Assembly (NCBI GenBank): GCA_964036155.1
Contig: OZ038422.1
Coordinates: 3,681,201-3,745,200, forward strand
Direction: 5' to 3'
DNA length: 64,000 nucleotides
Source: Diploscapter coronatus
Taxonomy: Eukaryota; Nematoda; Chromadorea; Rhabditida; Rhabditidae
Each line of letters starts with the position of its first letter. The first letter of the stretch is position 1. A model generated the notes under the pieces. The model was given only the letters and a program-made list of their open reading frames with translations, ran no database searches and was not told the DNA's origin. Position numbers and translations under genes: made by a program. Positions 11,341-23,228 of the stretch are shown piece after piece.

Positions 11341-13675
11341 CTACAATTTCTCTACAGTCTTCTGGCTCTTGTTATTGACTTCCAGCATTTCTGCAACGAC
11401 TTCGTGCACCTCTCTACCACGTGTTTCCGGCATTTTGAAGTAGAGGTAGACCCAACAAACTATGGCAGGTACTATGAATAGAGGAATGAAGAATAGCGAC
11501 TAAAATTCTTGTTGTGTTCCAAAAATTTGGAAGTAATAGCAAGTATAAAGCTATAATTGTTTGTCTCGTGACGAATTGATAGTTATAAAATTAGCTAAAT
11601 TTACAACAAAAAATCATACCGTCAATCTTGTGAATGCAGGCAGAATGAAGAAACCTATCGCAAAATTGAATATTGTTGCCGTCGAAAACACCATCGTTTG
11701 GACGAAAGAACGATGCTTCTGCGCGACCATTTCAGTCGTGATTGAAAACGCTATCGGGCTCAAAGCAAGGCTGCAAGAATAGCTACTTCTTGAAGCTATG
11801 ATCCCGAAACTACCCAAAGACGACGAAGAACACAGTCATTGATGCAACTAGAGGCCACTTGAATACGCGGTGTGTGAAAGCAACTCGATCACAGATGATG
11901 TATGCAAGTAAGCTGACTATCGACGCCCCAAAATTGATCAGAAATAAGGGACGTCTGCCAATTCTAAAAATTATTGAATGACGTTTCAAGAAATACAGGT
12001 GCTTATCAGTTAATTTTTGCAATAATATATGTGCGTAAATTGATCTTCTCATAAGTGCTTTTTATATCTAAAAACCTTACTTCTCAATCATAGGCATCCC
12101 GATAAACCCACCCGAGAACATAGCGGCAACCATACAAAACGATAAACTCTGTGCCATATCAGAGGAAAAGTGATTCTTGAGAAACTCGGTTGAAAACGCT
12201 TGAAAGACGACCATTGTAGTGACAACCTGATAATAAGATTCATGATTTGAAAGAAATTTTTCCTAAGAAAACCTGCATCGACGCAACTCCGACGAAGAAT
12301 GGCCTTCTCAGGTGAGAGATTTTGAAGACTTGGATGAGAAAGTAGATGCCATTTTCAGTAGGCTCAGTTTCTCGGGCTTCCAGAAGAATTGCATCCAGCA
12401 GTTTGTCGTTATCGTGCTTGTTGCCTGAAGACAAAAGACGCATTTAGACATTCACTATCTGATATCTGAACTTACCCTGGTAGTATTCAATAGCCTTCAG
12501 AGCTCGCTTCCTATCGTTTCGGTTGATTAGCAGGTACTTCGGGCTATCATGCATAAATGAGATCAGAACGAGTGCTATGATAGAAGGCGGTATACAAATA
12601 CCTAAGACGTATTTTCTCACAACTGAATTGAATAAAACACTTTACCAGTCAGAATCTTCAAGAAGTTCCCTAGCACCGATTGCATGCCGAAGACCACCCC
12701 CAGAAGGCAACACGCGACGTAGGCGTTTTCACTCAAAGAAACGGCCAGAGCTCGGATATCTGTAGATGCGACTTCCTAAACATGATGATGAATTTAGTCT
12801 TTTGCGTTCTGACCTGACAGAACAACACTACACCGACGAAAGACATTCCAGGACCAATTGACAAAATGCCGTATCCGATGATGAACAACTCAGGGACCTC
12901 GAATTGAAGTGCCAGTAGTGTTAAGAAAGTCCCAAACAGTGCCATGCAATTCGCTATGATCAAAGCCACTGAAAAATTTGCTTGCAATTGGTTTCGAAAT
13001 TCCGTAAGAATGGGAAAAGTAATACTGAAAGCGATACGTTTGTTCTTTCTGTTGCGCGAAGATATAGGTAAACTTTATATGACAATGAGCACTCTTACTT
13101 CTCCGTCCATATCTATCTGCAAGAACAGGTGTCAGTAAGCAACCAAGGAGATATCCTGGAATTTGTTAAGTTCGAGGTTAAACTTCGAAAACAATACCTG
13201 GAAACCAAATAGTAATCGTTATAGACCATAGCCAGGTCCAGGCCGAATCAGAAAGGCCATTCTGAAAAGCTTATTTACAATACTCAATCAAGTAACCTGA
13301 TGATCCTGCACCTCGTACCCTCTGTCGACATAGGACTTGTTGTAGAACTCCCTGAAAGAGTCCACAGCCGTATTCACGAAACTACCCGAATAGCCATCCT
13401 GAGATATTTCCTTGATAAATGTATTAAGATCGGATCATCTGATAAATTTTTAAAAATGTAAAAAACGATATCCTCTAATTTCATGTCACTTCCTCCACTT
13501 TTGATAAAAATCGATATACATAATGCTGGATAAGCACTAATATTAATCTTTAAATTCCAAGAACTATTTGGATGATCCAATAAAATTCTCTGGTACTTAC
13601 CGGAAAATACCCGAAAAAGCCAAGAGCAAAAAATAAGAGGATAGATTTGAATCGGTTACCCGCCGGCGCGAACAT
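11341..13675 (-). CDS. SLC2/GLUT-like sugar transporter, tandem copy 1
   Basis: A complete 488-residue, 12-helix major facilitator of the SLC2 (facilitative sugar transporter) type. Twelve exons (complement): 11341..11499, 11620..11770, 11814..11963, 12081..12226, 12273..12424, 12476..12601, 12646..12775, 12814..12968, 13099..13155, 13198..13261, 13297..13398, 13601..13675. Landmarks in order: N-terminal MFAPAGNRFKSILLFFALGF; NTAVDSFREFYNKSY after TM1, matching the GLUT exofacial loop; LADRYGRR after TM2; DSPKYLLINRND after TM6; KIGRRPLFLIN after TM8; SPIAFSITTEM in TM10; and MPETRGREVHEVV after TM12. These are the SLC2 signatures. The GLUT QLS helix-7 signature is not preserved, so the substrate may not be glucose. 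This copy has GT donors throughout and keeps the Arg in PETRGR, unlike copies 2 and 3. All three share exon lengths and must be tandem duplicates. Confidence 0.88.
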
Positions 13676-14561
13676 TTCAAACTACACGGCTCGTTTCCTA
13701 AAATGCGATGAAGTTTGCTTTGATAAACAATTGATCAGAATTGATGATATGACGATCCGTGGAATGCTTTATTAGCGCAGGAAAAAAATCCGCAAACAAC
13801 CCATTCATTGACATTCATTTTTCTACGAAATACAATCTATTCATTTCACCTCGATAGGCGTAAAAAATACCTTATCAAAGATGAGAAAAACAATGTAAGT
13901 GTGGAGACTGTCCATGAGAGTTTCTAATCTACGGTAAGAAAAATAAATATTAAAGTTTGAAAATGCAAGTTGAATCAAACTAAAAACTTATTAGGAGATC
14001 AAAAATCAAAAAATGAGAATGTTTTCTTGAAGCATTCAATGAATCATTAGGCACATAATATAATGAAAAATTCAGGCAATTCATGTTGGAAAGTGTTCCG
14101 ATAGAGAAACGGCAATTTCTAATAGCGTTTTAACGTAAAGACACGAACAAAAATAGATAGAAATAAGGTAAGAAATGTGAGTAGGGAAAATGACATTGTG
14201 AAGCATAGATCATGGGATGTAGACCATTTTAAGAAAATCCAAGGTTGAAGTCACTGATTTTATTTGACATTTAATTTTTGAAATAGAAACTACTCCGTAC
14301 CTTGAGCATTACCTGATTTTAAAAGCTAAGTTTATTGTTGACCCTGAGAAAATACAGCTTAAACATTCTTAGATATCAATAAAAATCACAATTTGTCTAT
14401 GGAGTCTGATTGATGCTTTGTAGCTTTCATGAACTCCACAATAACATTGAAAATTTTACAATTCAAAGAAGAACGATATTCAATTAGAAGGGTTACCAGT
14501 TTGTTTTAAGAATAAGTAAAAATTGAAAAAAAAATTATTCTAGTTTACCAAGAAAGCATAA
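13676..14561. other. Intergenic gap between sugar transporter copies 1 and 2
   Basis: About 890 bp of AT-rich sequence that should hold the promoter of copy 1 and the 3' UTR of copy 2. I found no coding exon or structured repeat in it. Confidence 0.55.
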
Positions 14562-16696
14562 TCACAATCTATCTATGGAGTTTGACTGAGATTTTGTAGT
14601 TCTCATGAGTTCTTCCACAACTTGGTGCACCTCGCGTCCACAGGTTTCGGGCATTTGGAAGTAGAGATAGATGAAACAGATTATCGCCGGCAAGACAAAC
14701 AATGGTAGAAGTATGAGCGACTGAATTTTAGGATGAGGAAAATTAATCGGCAAACAGTCTCAATACTGCTCGAAGAATTTTATACTTCGAAGTCTAGTCA
14801 ATATGATTTTCTCCATTTTTCTCATATTTCAAGATTTTTGATAGCCCATTTCTATTTACATGAATTGATGTGCTTAGATTTCAAATGTAAAATGCACACC
14901 GTCAGATTAGTAAAGGCTGGTAGAACGAAAAACGCGAAGGCGAAGTTCATAATCGTGTTCGTGGAAAACACCATCGTCTGCACGATTGAACGATGCTTTT
15001 GTGCGACCATTTCTGTCGTTATTGAAAATGCTATTGGGCTTAGTGCCATTCTGAAAATTTTGCTATCAACCCTTTTTAACCTTCTGAAATACCCGAACAC
15101 GATGCTGAAAAGAGCAATAGATCCTATCATAGGCCATCTGAGCCACGGATGTTGAAAAGCGACTCGATCGAAGATGACGTAGGCCGTCACGCAAATTATT
15201 GAGATTGCATAGTTAATCAGATACAATGGACGTCTGCCGATCCTAAACTTTGCTAAGTTTCAAGATTTTTGAAAACCAATATATCAAAGAAGTCAAATAA
15301 TTGCAGTTTCATTGACCTATCAATTATTGGCATCGCAATAAAGCCGCCCAAGAAGTTGGCCAACACAAATCCGAACGACAAATATTGAGCCGTGTCTTCG
15401 GAGAAATGATTCTCGAAGAAGTCGGTCGATAGATCTTGAAATACCACCATCGTCGTAATCACCTTGATTTTTATCCACACTTTTCATCTAGGATTAAATT
15501 CTACCTGCATCGTAGCAGTCCCAACAAAGAAAGCCCTTCTCAGATGAGGCATTTTGAAGACTTGAATGACGAAGTACAAGCTGTTTTCAGCCAATTCGTC
15601 TTCACTAGCTTCTAGGTACATCTCGTCAAGAAGTTGTTCGTTGTTGGGCTTTCTTCCTGACAATATGTTCATGTATATGAACACAAATTTCCTACATACC
15701 CTGATAATACTCGATGGCTTTCAAGGCCCGTTTCCTGTCGTTTCTGTTGATTAGCAGGTACTTTGGGCTTTCCTGCATGAGTGAGATCAGGACTATGGCT
15801 AGGATTGATGGAGGTATCCCAATGCCTGAGAGTTCACGATAAAACTAGTTGAGCAAATATTCATATCTACCAGCCAATATTCTCAAATGATTCCCAAGTA
15901 CTGATCGCATTCCGCAAACCACCCCCAAGATGCCACACGCCACATACGCGTTTTCACCCAGAGCTATGGCTAATCCTCTGGATTCAGTTGCGGCGGTTTC
16001 CTAAGCATATACGCTGAATTTTTAAATAAAAAAATTTGTATGTTTCAATTTTTATCGGCAGAAATAATAGTGCAAAACAATGATATGCCGCAAAAATAGT
16101 TTTGTAAACAATATTTTAGAATTTTGCCTGCATGAACAAAACTACTCCGATGAAAGACATTCCTGGACCTATGCTCAGGAGGAAATGAGATACGATGAAC
16201 AGTTCTGGCACTTCGACTTGGATCGACAGAACAGCCAGGCATGTGCCAAATAATGATATGACATTGGCGATAATCAGGGCGACTAAATATGGACTTTTCG
16301 TTCGAATAAGTATAAATTATCCAACTTCTTCTTCCATATTTATCCGCCAAAACCGGTGTCACAAAGTTCCCTAACAGAAAGCCTGGGAACCAAATTGTCA
16401 AAGTAGCAGACCAGAGCCAGTCCCAAGCATTTTCAGATAATCCACGCTAAATTTGGGCTTTCAAGCTTTCGAAAACCAGGCTTTGAAATTAAAACCACGT
16501 ATCCCCGATCGATGTAGGATTGGTTGTAGAAGTTCTTGAACGAATCGATCGCTGTATTTGGATAGAGCCCAGAATAACCATCCTAAAAAATTATTCTAAC
16601 CAATAAAAGGTCCAGAATTACCGGAAAATAACCGAAAAATCCGAGGGAAAAATAGAGAGCGATGAATTTGAATTGGTTCCCTTCGGGTGCAAACAT
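14562..16696 (-). CDS. SLC2/GLUT-like sugar transporter, tandem copy 2
   Basis: A complete 482-residue paralogue of copy 1 with the same helix plan and motifs. Eleven exons (complement): 14562..14720, 14900..15050, 15093..15242, 15317..15462, 15505..15656, 15700..15825, 15871..16000, 16128..16282, 16326..16446, 16499..16582, 16622..16696. Motifs: MFAPEGNQFKFIALYFSLGF at the start, LADKYGRR, ESPKYLLINRND, RIGRRPLYLIN, SPIAFSITTEMVAQKHRS and MPETCGREVHQVVEEL. It differs from copies 1 and 3 by lacking the intron that splits the TM2 region: there the coding text runs continuously through FPGFLLGNFVTPVLADKYG, so that intron was lost precisely. The intron after 16128 starts with GC rather than GT; reading through it h­its an in-frame stop. 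The Arg of the PETRGR motif is Cys. Substrate unknown. Confidence 0.87.
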
Positions 16697-17143
16697 CTTG
16701 ACGCTTCCAGCTGCTACTAGAAAATTGATAAAGGTGATTGATAACCGAGCAAATTTCTTTGTCGCCACTATAAAGAACCGGCAAACTTGTTTATCCTTTG
16801 ACTTATTATTTCGTTGAAAAATTTCACGCATTTTATTGACTTTTTTGTCATCCTGAAAATGCAATATTGCACAACTCGTATATGTATGATTTGTGTTGGA
16901 AAGCTACGAAGTAGAGAATAGCATTAAATTTAATTCGCTTATTGAAAGCTGGATTTGAATAATTTATTTCGTCGAAGTTCCCCATTCAGTCACTCAAATA
17001 ATATCTCATCTTCTGACCAGAAGAAAATAATAGTTACTTGATAATATGAGGTAAATTACACGTGAACGACAGATATTGTGAAGCTTTATCACAAACTATT
17101 AATGGGTTCAAAACATGTATCATTTTTGAAAAGATATGCTCCA
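16697..17143. other. Intergenic gap between sugar transporter copies 2 and 3
   Basis: About 450 bp, probably the promoter of copy 2 and the 3' UTR of copy 3. The only open frames run backwards from the start of copy 2 and have no support. Nothing else is visible. Confidence 0.5.
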
Positions 17144-19456
17144 TCATAGTCTGTACCCAGTGCTCTTCTTTTTCTTGGATGACTCAATGAGTTCATCAAC
17201 TACATCGTGAACCTCACGACCACATGTTTCGGGCATTTGGAAATAGAGGTAGATGAAACAGACCAACGCAGGAACGACAAACAGCGGAATTAATATCAGC
17301 GACTAAATAAGGAAAATTATTTGTAGAAAATTAGAATATTGACCGTCAAATTATTGAACGCTGGTAGGACGAAGAATCCAAGTGCAAAATTGTAGCATGT
17401 TGCAGTGGCAAATATCATTGTTTGAACGACTGAGCGATATTTTTGCATAACCATTTCAGTTGCGATCGAAAACGCAATTGGAGTTAAGGCGATGCTGTAA
17501 ATCGTGCATTTTCAGATAGTAATTTATAAAATACCCTCTAACTGCACTGAATAACATTATCGACGCAAACATAGGCCATCTAAGCCATTCGACTTGAAAC
17601 GCAACTCTATCAAAAATTATGTACAAAATCAGACAGGCTATCGATATAGCATAGTTTATCAGATACAATGGCCGTCTTCCAAATCTAAATTATCATAAAG
17701 ATAATTTTGAAAGTGCCATTATCTGGGATTGAAATTGATCACTTATAAGACTTCCTGTAGTCTGTCTACGAAATACCTGTCGATGATTGGCATTCCCAAA
17801 AATCCTCCAACAAAATTTGCAGCGATAAATCCAAAAGATAAGTTTTGTGACATGTCAGATGAAAAATGATTTTCGAAAAAGGCCGTTGAAAAGTCTTGGA
17901 ATACGACCATAGTGGTTATCACCTAAAAATTTTCTACTTTGAAAATGGTCTGCCAATTAACCTGATTCGTAGCGCATCCAACTAGAAAAGCTCGCCTCAA
18001 ATAGGGCACTTTGAGGACCTTGATGGCGAGATAGAAACTATTTGCCTTCGAATCAGTCTTGCTAGCTTCCAGGTAGATTTCATCAAGTAACTGTTCGTTA
18101 TTACGTCTACATCCTAAAAATACCGAACAGAATTTGTCGAATAAGCCTTATCTATGATAGCTTATAGAACTTTCATTACGACCTTGATAATATTCGATCG
18201 CTTGAAGCGCTCGTCTTCTGTCGTTCTTATTTATCAGTAGATACTTGGGTGTTTCTGGCATGAACCATAGCAAAATTATGCCTAATGCAGATGGGACTAT
18301 TCCTATTCCTGAAATCATTTTTTAGCTAGTTAATCTATGCTAATATCAATATTGCTCAAGGTAGTTTGGAAGCCGCGAGACCATGAGTTACGAGACATTG
18401 GGAAATGGTATGGAAAAAGAAAGCCTATCGTCCCCCATACTCTACCCTAACCCTATACTATTTCGCCTATGTCTCGTGGTTTCGCAGTTTCCAAATAGTC
18501 CTACCCACTAAGATCCTCAAATGATCTCCCAGGACAAATTGCATGCCACAAACGATACCCAAAATACAGGATGTGAGATACGCATTTTCCCCCAATGAGA
18601 TAGCCAATGCCCGATTTTCTGTAGGCGCAGTTTCCTATAAAACAATTATTCTTTCAAGGATTGACAGTTAATACGGTTCAACAATTTAGACGGTCAATCT
18701 TTAGGAAAAGAGTCGGGCTTATAAAATTAACTGATGTCGTCAATGATAAGATATAGACTGGCCTGCATGAAAAGTACGATAGCAATGCAGAATATGCCAG
18801 GACCAATGGATATGAAGAAATAGCCAATCATGAACAATTCTGGTGTTTCGCATTGAATTGCCAGAACTGCCAAGCACGTTCCAAACAACGATATCGCATT
18901 AGCAATAATCAATGCGACTAAACTATGACTTTTCGTTAAATTTACACGTTATGGTTGATATAATGCAGAATAATAATAAATTTTATATAATTGTGACTCT
19001 CTAAAAGTAGTCAATCAAGTATAAAATGCTTACTCAGTGATATATTTCAACTTACTTCTTCGACCATATCTATCGGCAAAAAACGGCGTCACTAGGATGC
19101 CAATGAGAAATCCTAAGACAAAAGTATTTTTTTCTTTCTCAAATTTTACCTGGAAAAAATATCGTCAAGGTAGACGACCATAGCCAATCCCATGCATTTT
19201 CAGATAGACCATGCTAAATTCAACTTAATTCGACGCATTGTAAAAATTGATTACCTTGTAACCCCTATCGATATACGATTCGTTGTAAAAGATTTTGAAT
19301 GAGTCTATTGCAGTGTTTGGGTAGGATCCAGCGTAGCCATTCTATGATATTTCGCCAATGAAATTCAGATATTAAATTTACCGGGAAATAATTTAAGAGT
19401 CCAAATAAGAAATAGAGCAGAACAAATTTTAGCCTATTACCTCTAGGTGCAAACAT
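17144..19456 (-). CDS. SLC2/GLUT-like sugar transporter, tandem copy 3
   Basis: A complete 483-residue third paralogue. Twelve exons (complement): 17144..17302, 17344..17494, 17535..17684, 17777..17922, 17962..18113, 18183..18308, 18505..18634, 18763..18917, 19056..19112, 19150..19213, 19255..19341, 19382..19456. Motifs: MFAPRGNRLKFVLLYFLFGL, NTAIDSFKIFYNESYIDRGY, ADRYGRR, ETPKYLLINKND, RFGRRPLYLIN, TPIAFSIATEMVMQKYRS and MPETCGREVHDVVDEL, ending in a lysine-rich tail. It keeps the TM2 intron lost in copy 2 but shares with copy 2 the GC donor after exon 5 (18762-18761) and the Cys in PETCGR, so copies 2 and 3 look like the younger pair. The intron between 18309 and 18504 is about 196 nt against 44-45 nt in the sisters, because of an inserted inverted-repeat element. 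A role in sugar or small-solute transport is inferred. Confidence 0.87.
18361..18504. repeat. Inverted-repeat element inserted in intron of transporter copy 3
   Basis: The left arm starting GTAGTTTGGAAGCCGCGAGA (18361) and the right arm ending TTTCCAAATAGTCCTAC (about 18455-18504) are imperfect inverted repeats of roughly 45 nt. The same intron is 44 and 45 nt in the tandem sister genes, so this about 150-nt block is a lineage-specific insertion. It looks like a non-autonomous MITE-like element. Confidence 0.7.
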
Positions 19457-19641
19457 TCAATTTTACAAAGAGAAGAGACTAAAATTTTGATAAAGCACAT
19501 GTGATTAAGTAGCTTTCGTTTATTAAAGTGGAAGTGATTGCTATTTCTTTGACGTTTTGTTTGTATTTGCAATTCCATTAAACTTTTTGATAAAATTATT
19601 TTGGAGAGTAGCGAATGGGGGGAGGGGGAATAAGATGAGTG

Positions 19642-19733
19642 GGCTCCTAGAAAAAGGCATCGATTTGTTTTCTTTTATTCTCTCGCTTCCTCATACTATT
19701 TCTTAGAAGAACCTGTGTCTTTTTCTAGGAGCC
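19642..19733. repeat. Perfect 15-bp inverted repeat (hairpin)
   Basis: GGCTCCTAGAAAAAG at 19642-19656 is matched exactly in reverse complement at 19719-19733, with a 62-nt loop. It could be a short MITE remnant or a transcribed hairpin; nothing decides between them. Confidence 0.55.
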
Positions 19734-20050
19734 TATGGGTGTGTTCGTGCTTGTAAATATACTCACAAATATCATTAGCTGTGCGTATGACAATTTGGAA
19801 AAGATAAGACAACAAGACGATGAAGTAGTATTAGAAAAGAAACATACAATACCTTCCCTTATGTTTTCTGCAATATTTTGTCCGTAGCATTGAACAAAAT
19901 GGTCACACATTTTTATTCACAAGGATAGCAGTATTGAACTTCTATAAAAGAACAGTTTTCGGAAATTCTCCTTTCAGTTCAACTGATTTTGCACCACGAC
20001 AACAATTTAGCTTCATTATTTGTGCCCAACTTTGTCATATTTTAGGAGCT

Positions 20051-20161
20051 ATGCGCCTTACCTGTGCAATAATATTGATATTGCCGATTATTTTGATTGT
20101 TCTAGCGGTTTCCCACAACAATTTATTTAAAATGAAAAAAATTTCACTTGAAAATGAAATA
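20051..20161 (+). pseudogene. Possible remnant of a small secreted peptide gene
   Basis: The ORF MRLTCAIILILPIILIVLAV... has a strong signal-peptide-like start but stops after 37 codons. Downstream of a good acceptor (about 20198), text with several cysteines (GLCSPELTYRDGKCCKRIY, 20255-20316) lies in frame with EDCPDRME but is cut by a TGA. Together this resembles a decayed two-exon cysteine-rich secreted peptide. It may also be chance. Confidence 0.2.
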
Positions 20162-20890
20162 TAAAATAAGCAGTAGAAAATTATTCTCATAATTTCAGGA
20201 AGATTGTCCAGACAGAATGGAATGAGTTGAAATAAGTCTTAACGGATTGTGTTCTCCAGAGTTGACTTATCGCGATGGGAAATGTTGCAAGCGAATTTAT
20301 TTACGAAGAAATCAGAATTCAACCTAGGCTTAAATCACTGTTCTGCAGCGATGCAATGAGTAAATGATAATTCTCATGTTTATTTTCCAAGTCATCTTGC
20401 TCTCTTTGATCCTTATTCCCTGTATTGCTCAGAAAGGACATTCCTGTTTGTTTGTCTTGCTAATATCACCACTTCACTCTCAGAGACCCCCATACTCAGT
20501 TTGTTTGTATGCTTTGATGATTGCATCCGTGTCAATATTTTGAACCTCTTCATTTAGCAAGAAGTTGTATTGATAGAGGATAGGACTTTCACCAATCGTA
20601 TAAACTTCTTTTCCAGAGTATCTCTAGTCATATTCCATTGAAGCGTGCTTTTGAAAACCAACTCAGCTTCCAATTATACTTTAGTCACATTCTCTAGATA
20701 TTATGAACAGGAATTTCAATTTTTGTTTGCTCCAATTTAGTTCCGATATTTCCATTGGCAGAAGGAAAATTCCCATTCACTTGAAATTAAATTTGTCCTA
20801 CTCCAAATCAATATGCATGCATATTCTTTTAGAAAATATGTGAAGCATGAAATTGAGTTTGGTAGCTGAAACTAAGTTGTTCAAGCCTAG

Positions 20891-21268
20891 TAATTATGCT
20901 TCATTCCATAGCGCATCTGAATATCTTTTGCGTGTTTAAATTTCTTCATTTCACATTCTTTCGAATTCAATTGTTAAGAATCGCAGCTTCAGCTTGTTTT
21001 CGAGTGCTTTTTTTTTTGTAAATTAAAGATTATACACTTTGTAAAGTTCCTCTTCCAAAGCATATATGACAAATGAAGGTCGTCCTGCTCAGATTCTGTG
21101 ATTTATGGTTGTAAAAACAGGCATAATATTCAGAAAGATGCTAATAACAAAATGAATCTTCGTAATTATGCTTCATTTTCACAATCTGCATCGCCATGTT
21201 TGCGTGTTTCAATTCCTTCCTTTCATATTCCTTCCATTCAATTGAATCTGAGTCGCAGTTTCAGCTTC
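20891..21268. repeat. Diverged direct repeat, two copies of about 105 bp
   Basis: 20891-20996 and 21163-21268 share TAATTATGCTTCATT, TTTGCGTGTTT, ATTCAATTG and a CGCAG-TTCAGCTT end in the same order, with scattered changes. The spacing is about 272 bp. No coding meaning is apparent. Confidence 0.55.
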
Positions 21269-23197
21269 TCTTTCCCTCCCCACCACTGGACGATTTGTTT
21301 GTCATTCTCCCTCTCCTATCGCCTTTTATGGTCATTCGCATTCACGAAGTCTACTCTCACTTTCTCCTTTCTTTCTTTCCTCTTTCTTCCCTTCCTTTTT
21401 ATTTTTCCCTTTTACCTAACTCGCACCATTCCTGTGTTCTTCCTTTTCAGTCTTTCAGTTCCATTTTCAAGAAACCGTCCCCCTCCCATCTAGACCTGAA
21501 ATATCGATTCACCCGACCACGTCCAACCACTTTACCTATTTACCTCATTTCTCGTTTCATACGCTCTCTTGAATTAGAATTTTCCACGTTATGCGTTCGA
21601 TCTTCAATTTGAAGAAATGCATAAATTATTCAGCGTTCACCTAAAATTCATGCTTTGTTAGATTCTGTGTTCAAAATTTTGACACAACTGTGAAGCACCA
21701 AACATTTCAAGTTGTCTGCTTTCACAGCATTCGATGTTTGTTACTGGAATAATCTTTTCTCGAAATATTTTCTATAAATAACTTCTTTTCCACGCTTTAT
21801 CTGTCCGTTTTCCGTCCACATTCTGGGATCAATTCTTTAGTTCTGGTAACAGTTATTTTCTATTGAAAAACCTTTCCTGCTAATAACCCCATTCATTCTT
21901 GCCATGACTATACTTTTCGCGTATATCCAATATCTACCCACATATCTGTATGCATCACCTCCCTCTCATTACTCAGCAAGCAGCTTATTAATCTCGCTCT
22001 ATCTCATTTCTGTCCTTTCGTCGACCTGCCTATCTGTTTCCCATTTTACCCAACATAGAAGTTATTGATTTCACTCTGGTTTTCCCTTTTATTTACCTGA
22101 ACTCATTCTCACTTTTTTGTACTATACACCATTTTTCTTGTCATATGCCAATTTTCAGAGAAATGGTGTATAAAGCAAAAAGACTATTTACTCGGAAAAA
22201 AAACCAACGGGTTATCGATTTCTCTTGGCATTTTTTGCGCCTCTCAAATTTCTTCGCCTCCATTTGCAAAGGACGCATTACATGTTCTGGTTTCCAAATT
22301 GCTGGTTGGAAATTCGCAAAAATCGCTTAGAGCCAGAATTTGTTGATTAGTCATTTCGCAGGGATTTAATGTAAACATGTCAGGAGAGGAAGATAAAATG
22401 TCGCAGAAAGATGTGCGAATTTTGCGACAGCATCAAAACAACAGAAGTGTTGTTGCGAGTTAGTGAGTTGAAAAATATTTCTGGGAAGTAAGAAAATTTC
22501 TATCTTCACAACCAGTTTTCACATTTTCAATTTCTCATGTCACCATACAATAGGTGTACATTTTCACCCTCATTTTTGACTAACACAGCTTTCTTCCGAA
22601 TGTAACCTGACTGTTTTCTTCCAACAAATCAGCCTTTTCCCAGCATCTGTCAATGCAGAAAATATCTTTTGACCTTGGATCTGCTTTTCTGCATTTAGAT
22701 AGAGGAACTAGAAATCAAGAAACTCAAGCATCTCCTTCTTCCTCTCCTTCGCCCTAATCTAACCTGCCACCTAATATTGAATGCAGTAGATAAATAGCCG
22801 TGTCCAAATATAACCATCAAAGCGCTAGCAGCTGCCTCTCGAGCGAGGCGTTCGGATTTAAGATTAGTCGCGGAGCAACTCATCATTTATTTATTCCAAT
22901 CCGTCTCTTTGAATCTTTCGAATTTATTCGAGGATTTTTATTAAACACTTTCTTCATTTAATTTTATGTGAAGATTCCCTTATACATGAAAAATGTATGT
23001 TGTAATTTGTTGTCAAATCAAGAGTTGATACTGGATATGTTATCTTCAAGATTTCTTTCCTAATTTATTCCCAGATTTTCTAGTCCAGCACTTACTCATT
23101 TCGTTTTCCCCTGCAAAGTTTCCCGATTCGTGAATACTTCATATCGCACTTTTCTGCCAAACCACGAGCCGATACTAGGTTTTTTTTTTCAGAAAAC

Positions 23198-23215
23198 ATG
23201 TTGATACTTCTCTAA
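23198..23215 (+). promoter_or_regulatory. Upstream ORF (5 codons) in the leader of the membrane protein gene
   Basis: Between a strong acceptor (TTTTTTTTTCAG, ending 23192), which is a likely spliced-leader or leader-intron site, and the main ATG lies an ATG opening a five-codon frame that stops at TAA. It could lower translation of the main frame. Confidence 0.35.
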
Positions 23216-23228
23216 ATCTGAGGATGTA

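Larger units (their letters stand above)
19457..23228. other. Gene-free region with repeats and pyrimidine-rich block
   Basis: About 3.8 kb between the divergent starts of transporter copy 3 and the small membrane protein gene. Contents: an inverted repeat at 19642-19733, a short ORF with a signal-like start at 20051-20161, a diverged direct repeat at 20891-20996 and 21163-21268, and a strongly pyrimidine-rich plus strand from about 21190 to 22140. The long Ser/Phe/Pro-rich open frames in that block reflect base composition and have no splice context. Confidence 0.6.

Noticed and set aside
21098..21612. Two overlapping 130-codon Ser/Phe/Pro-rich frames
   Set aside because: They lie in a CT-rich block, are low in complexity in both frames and lack start or splice context.
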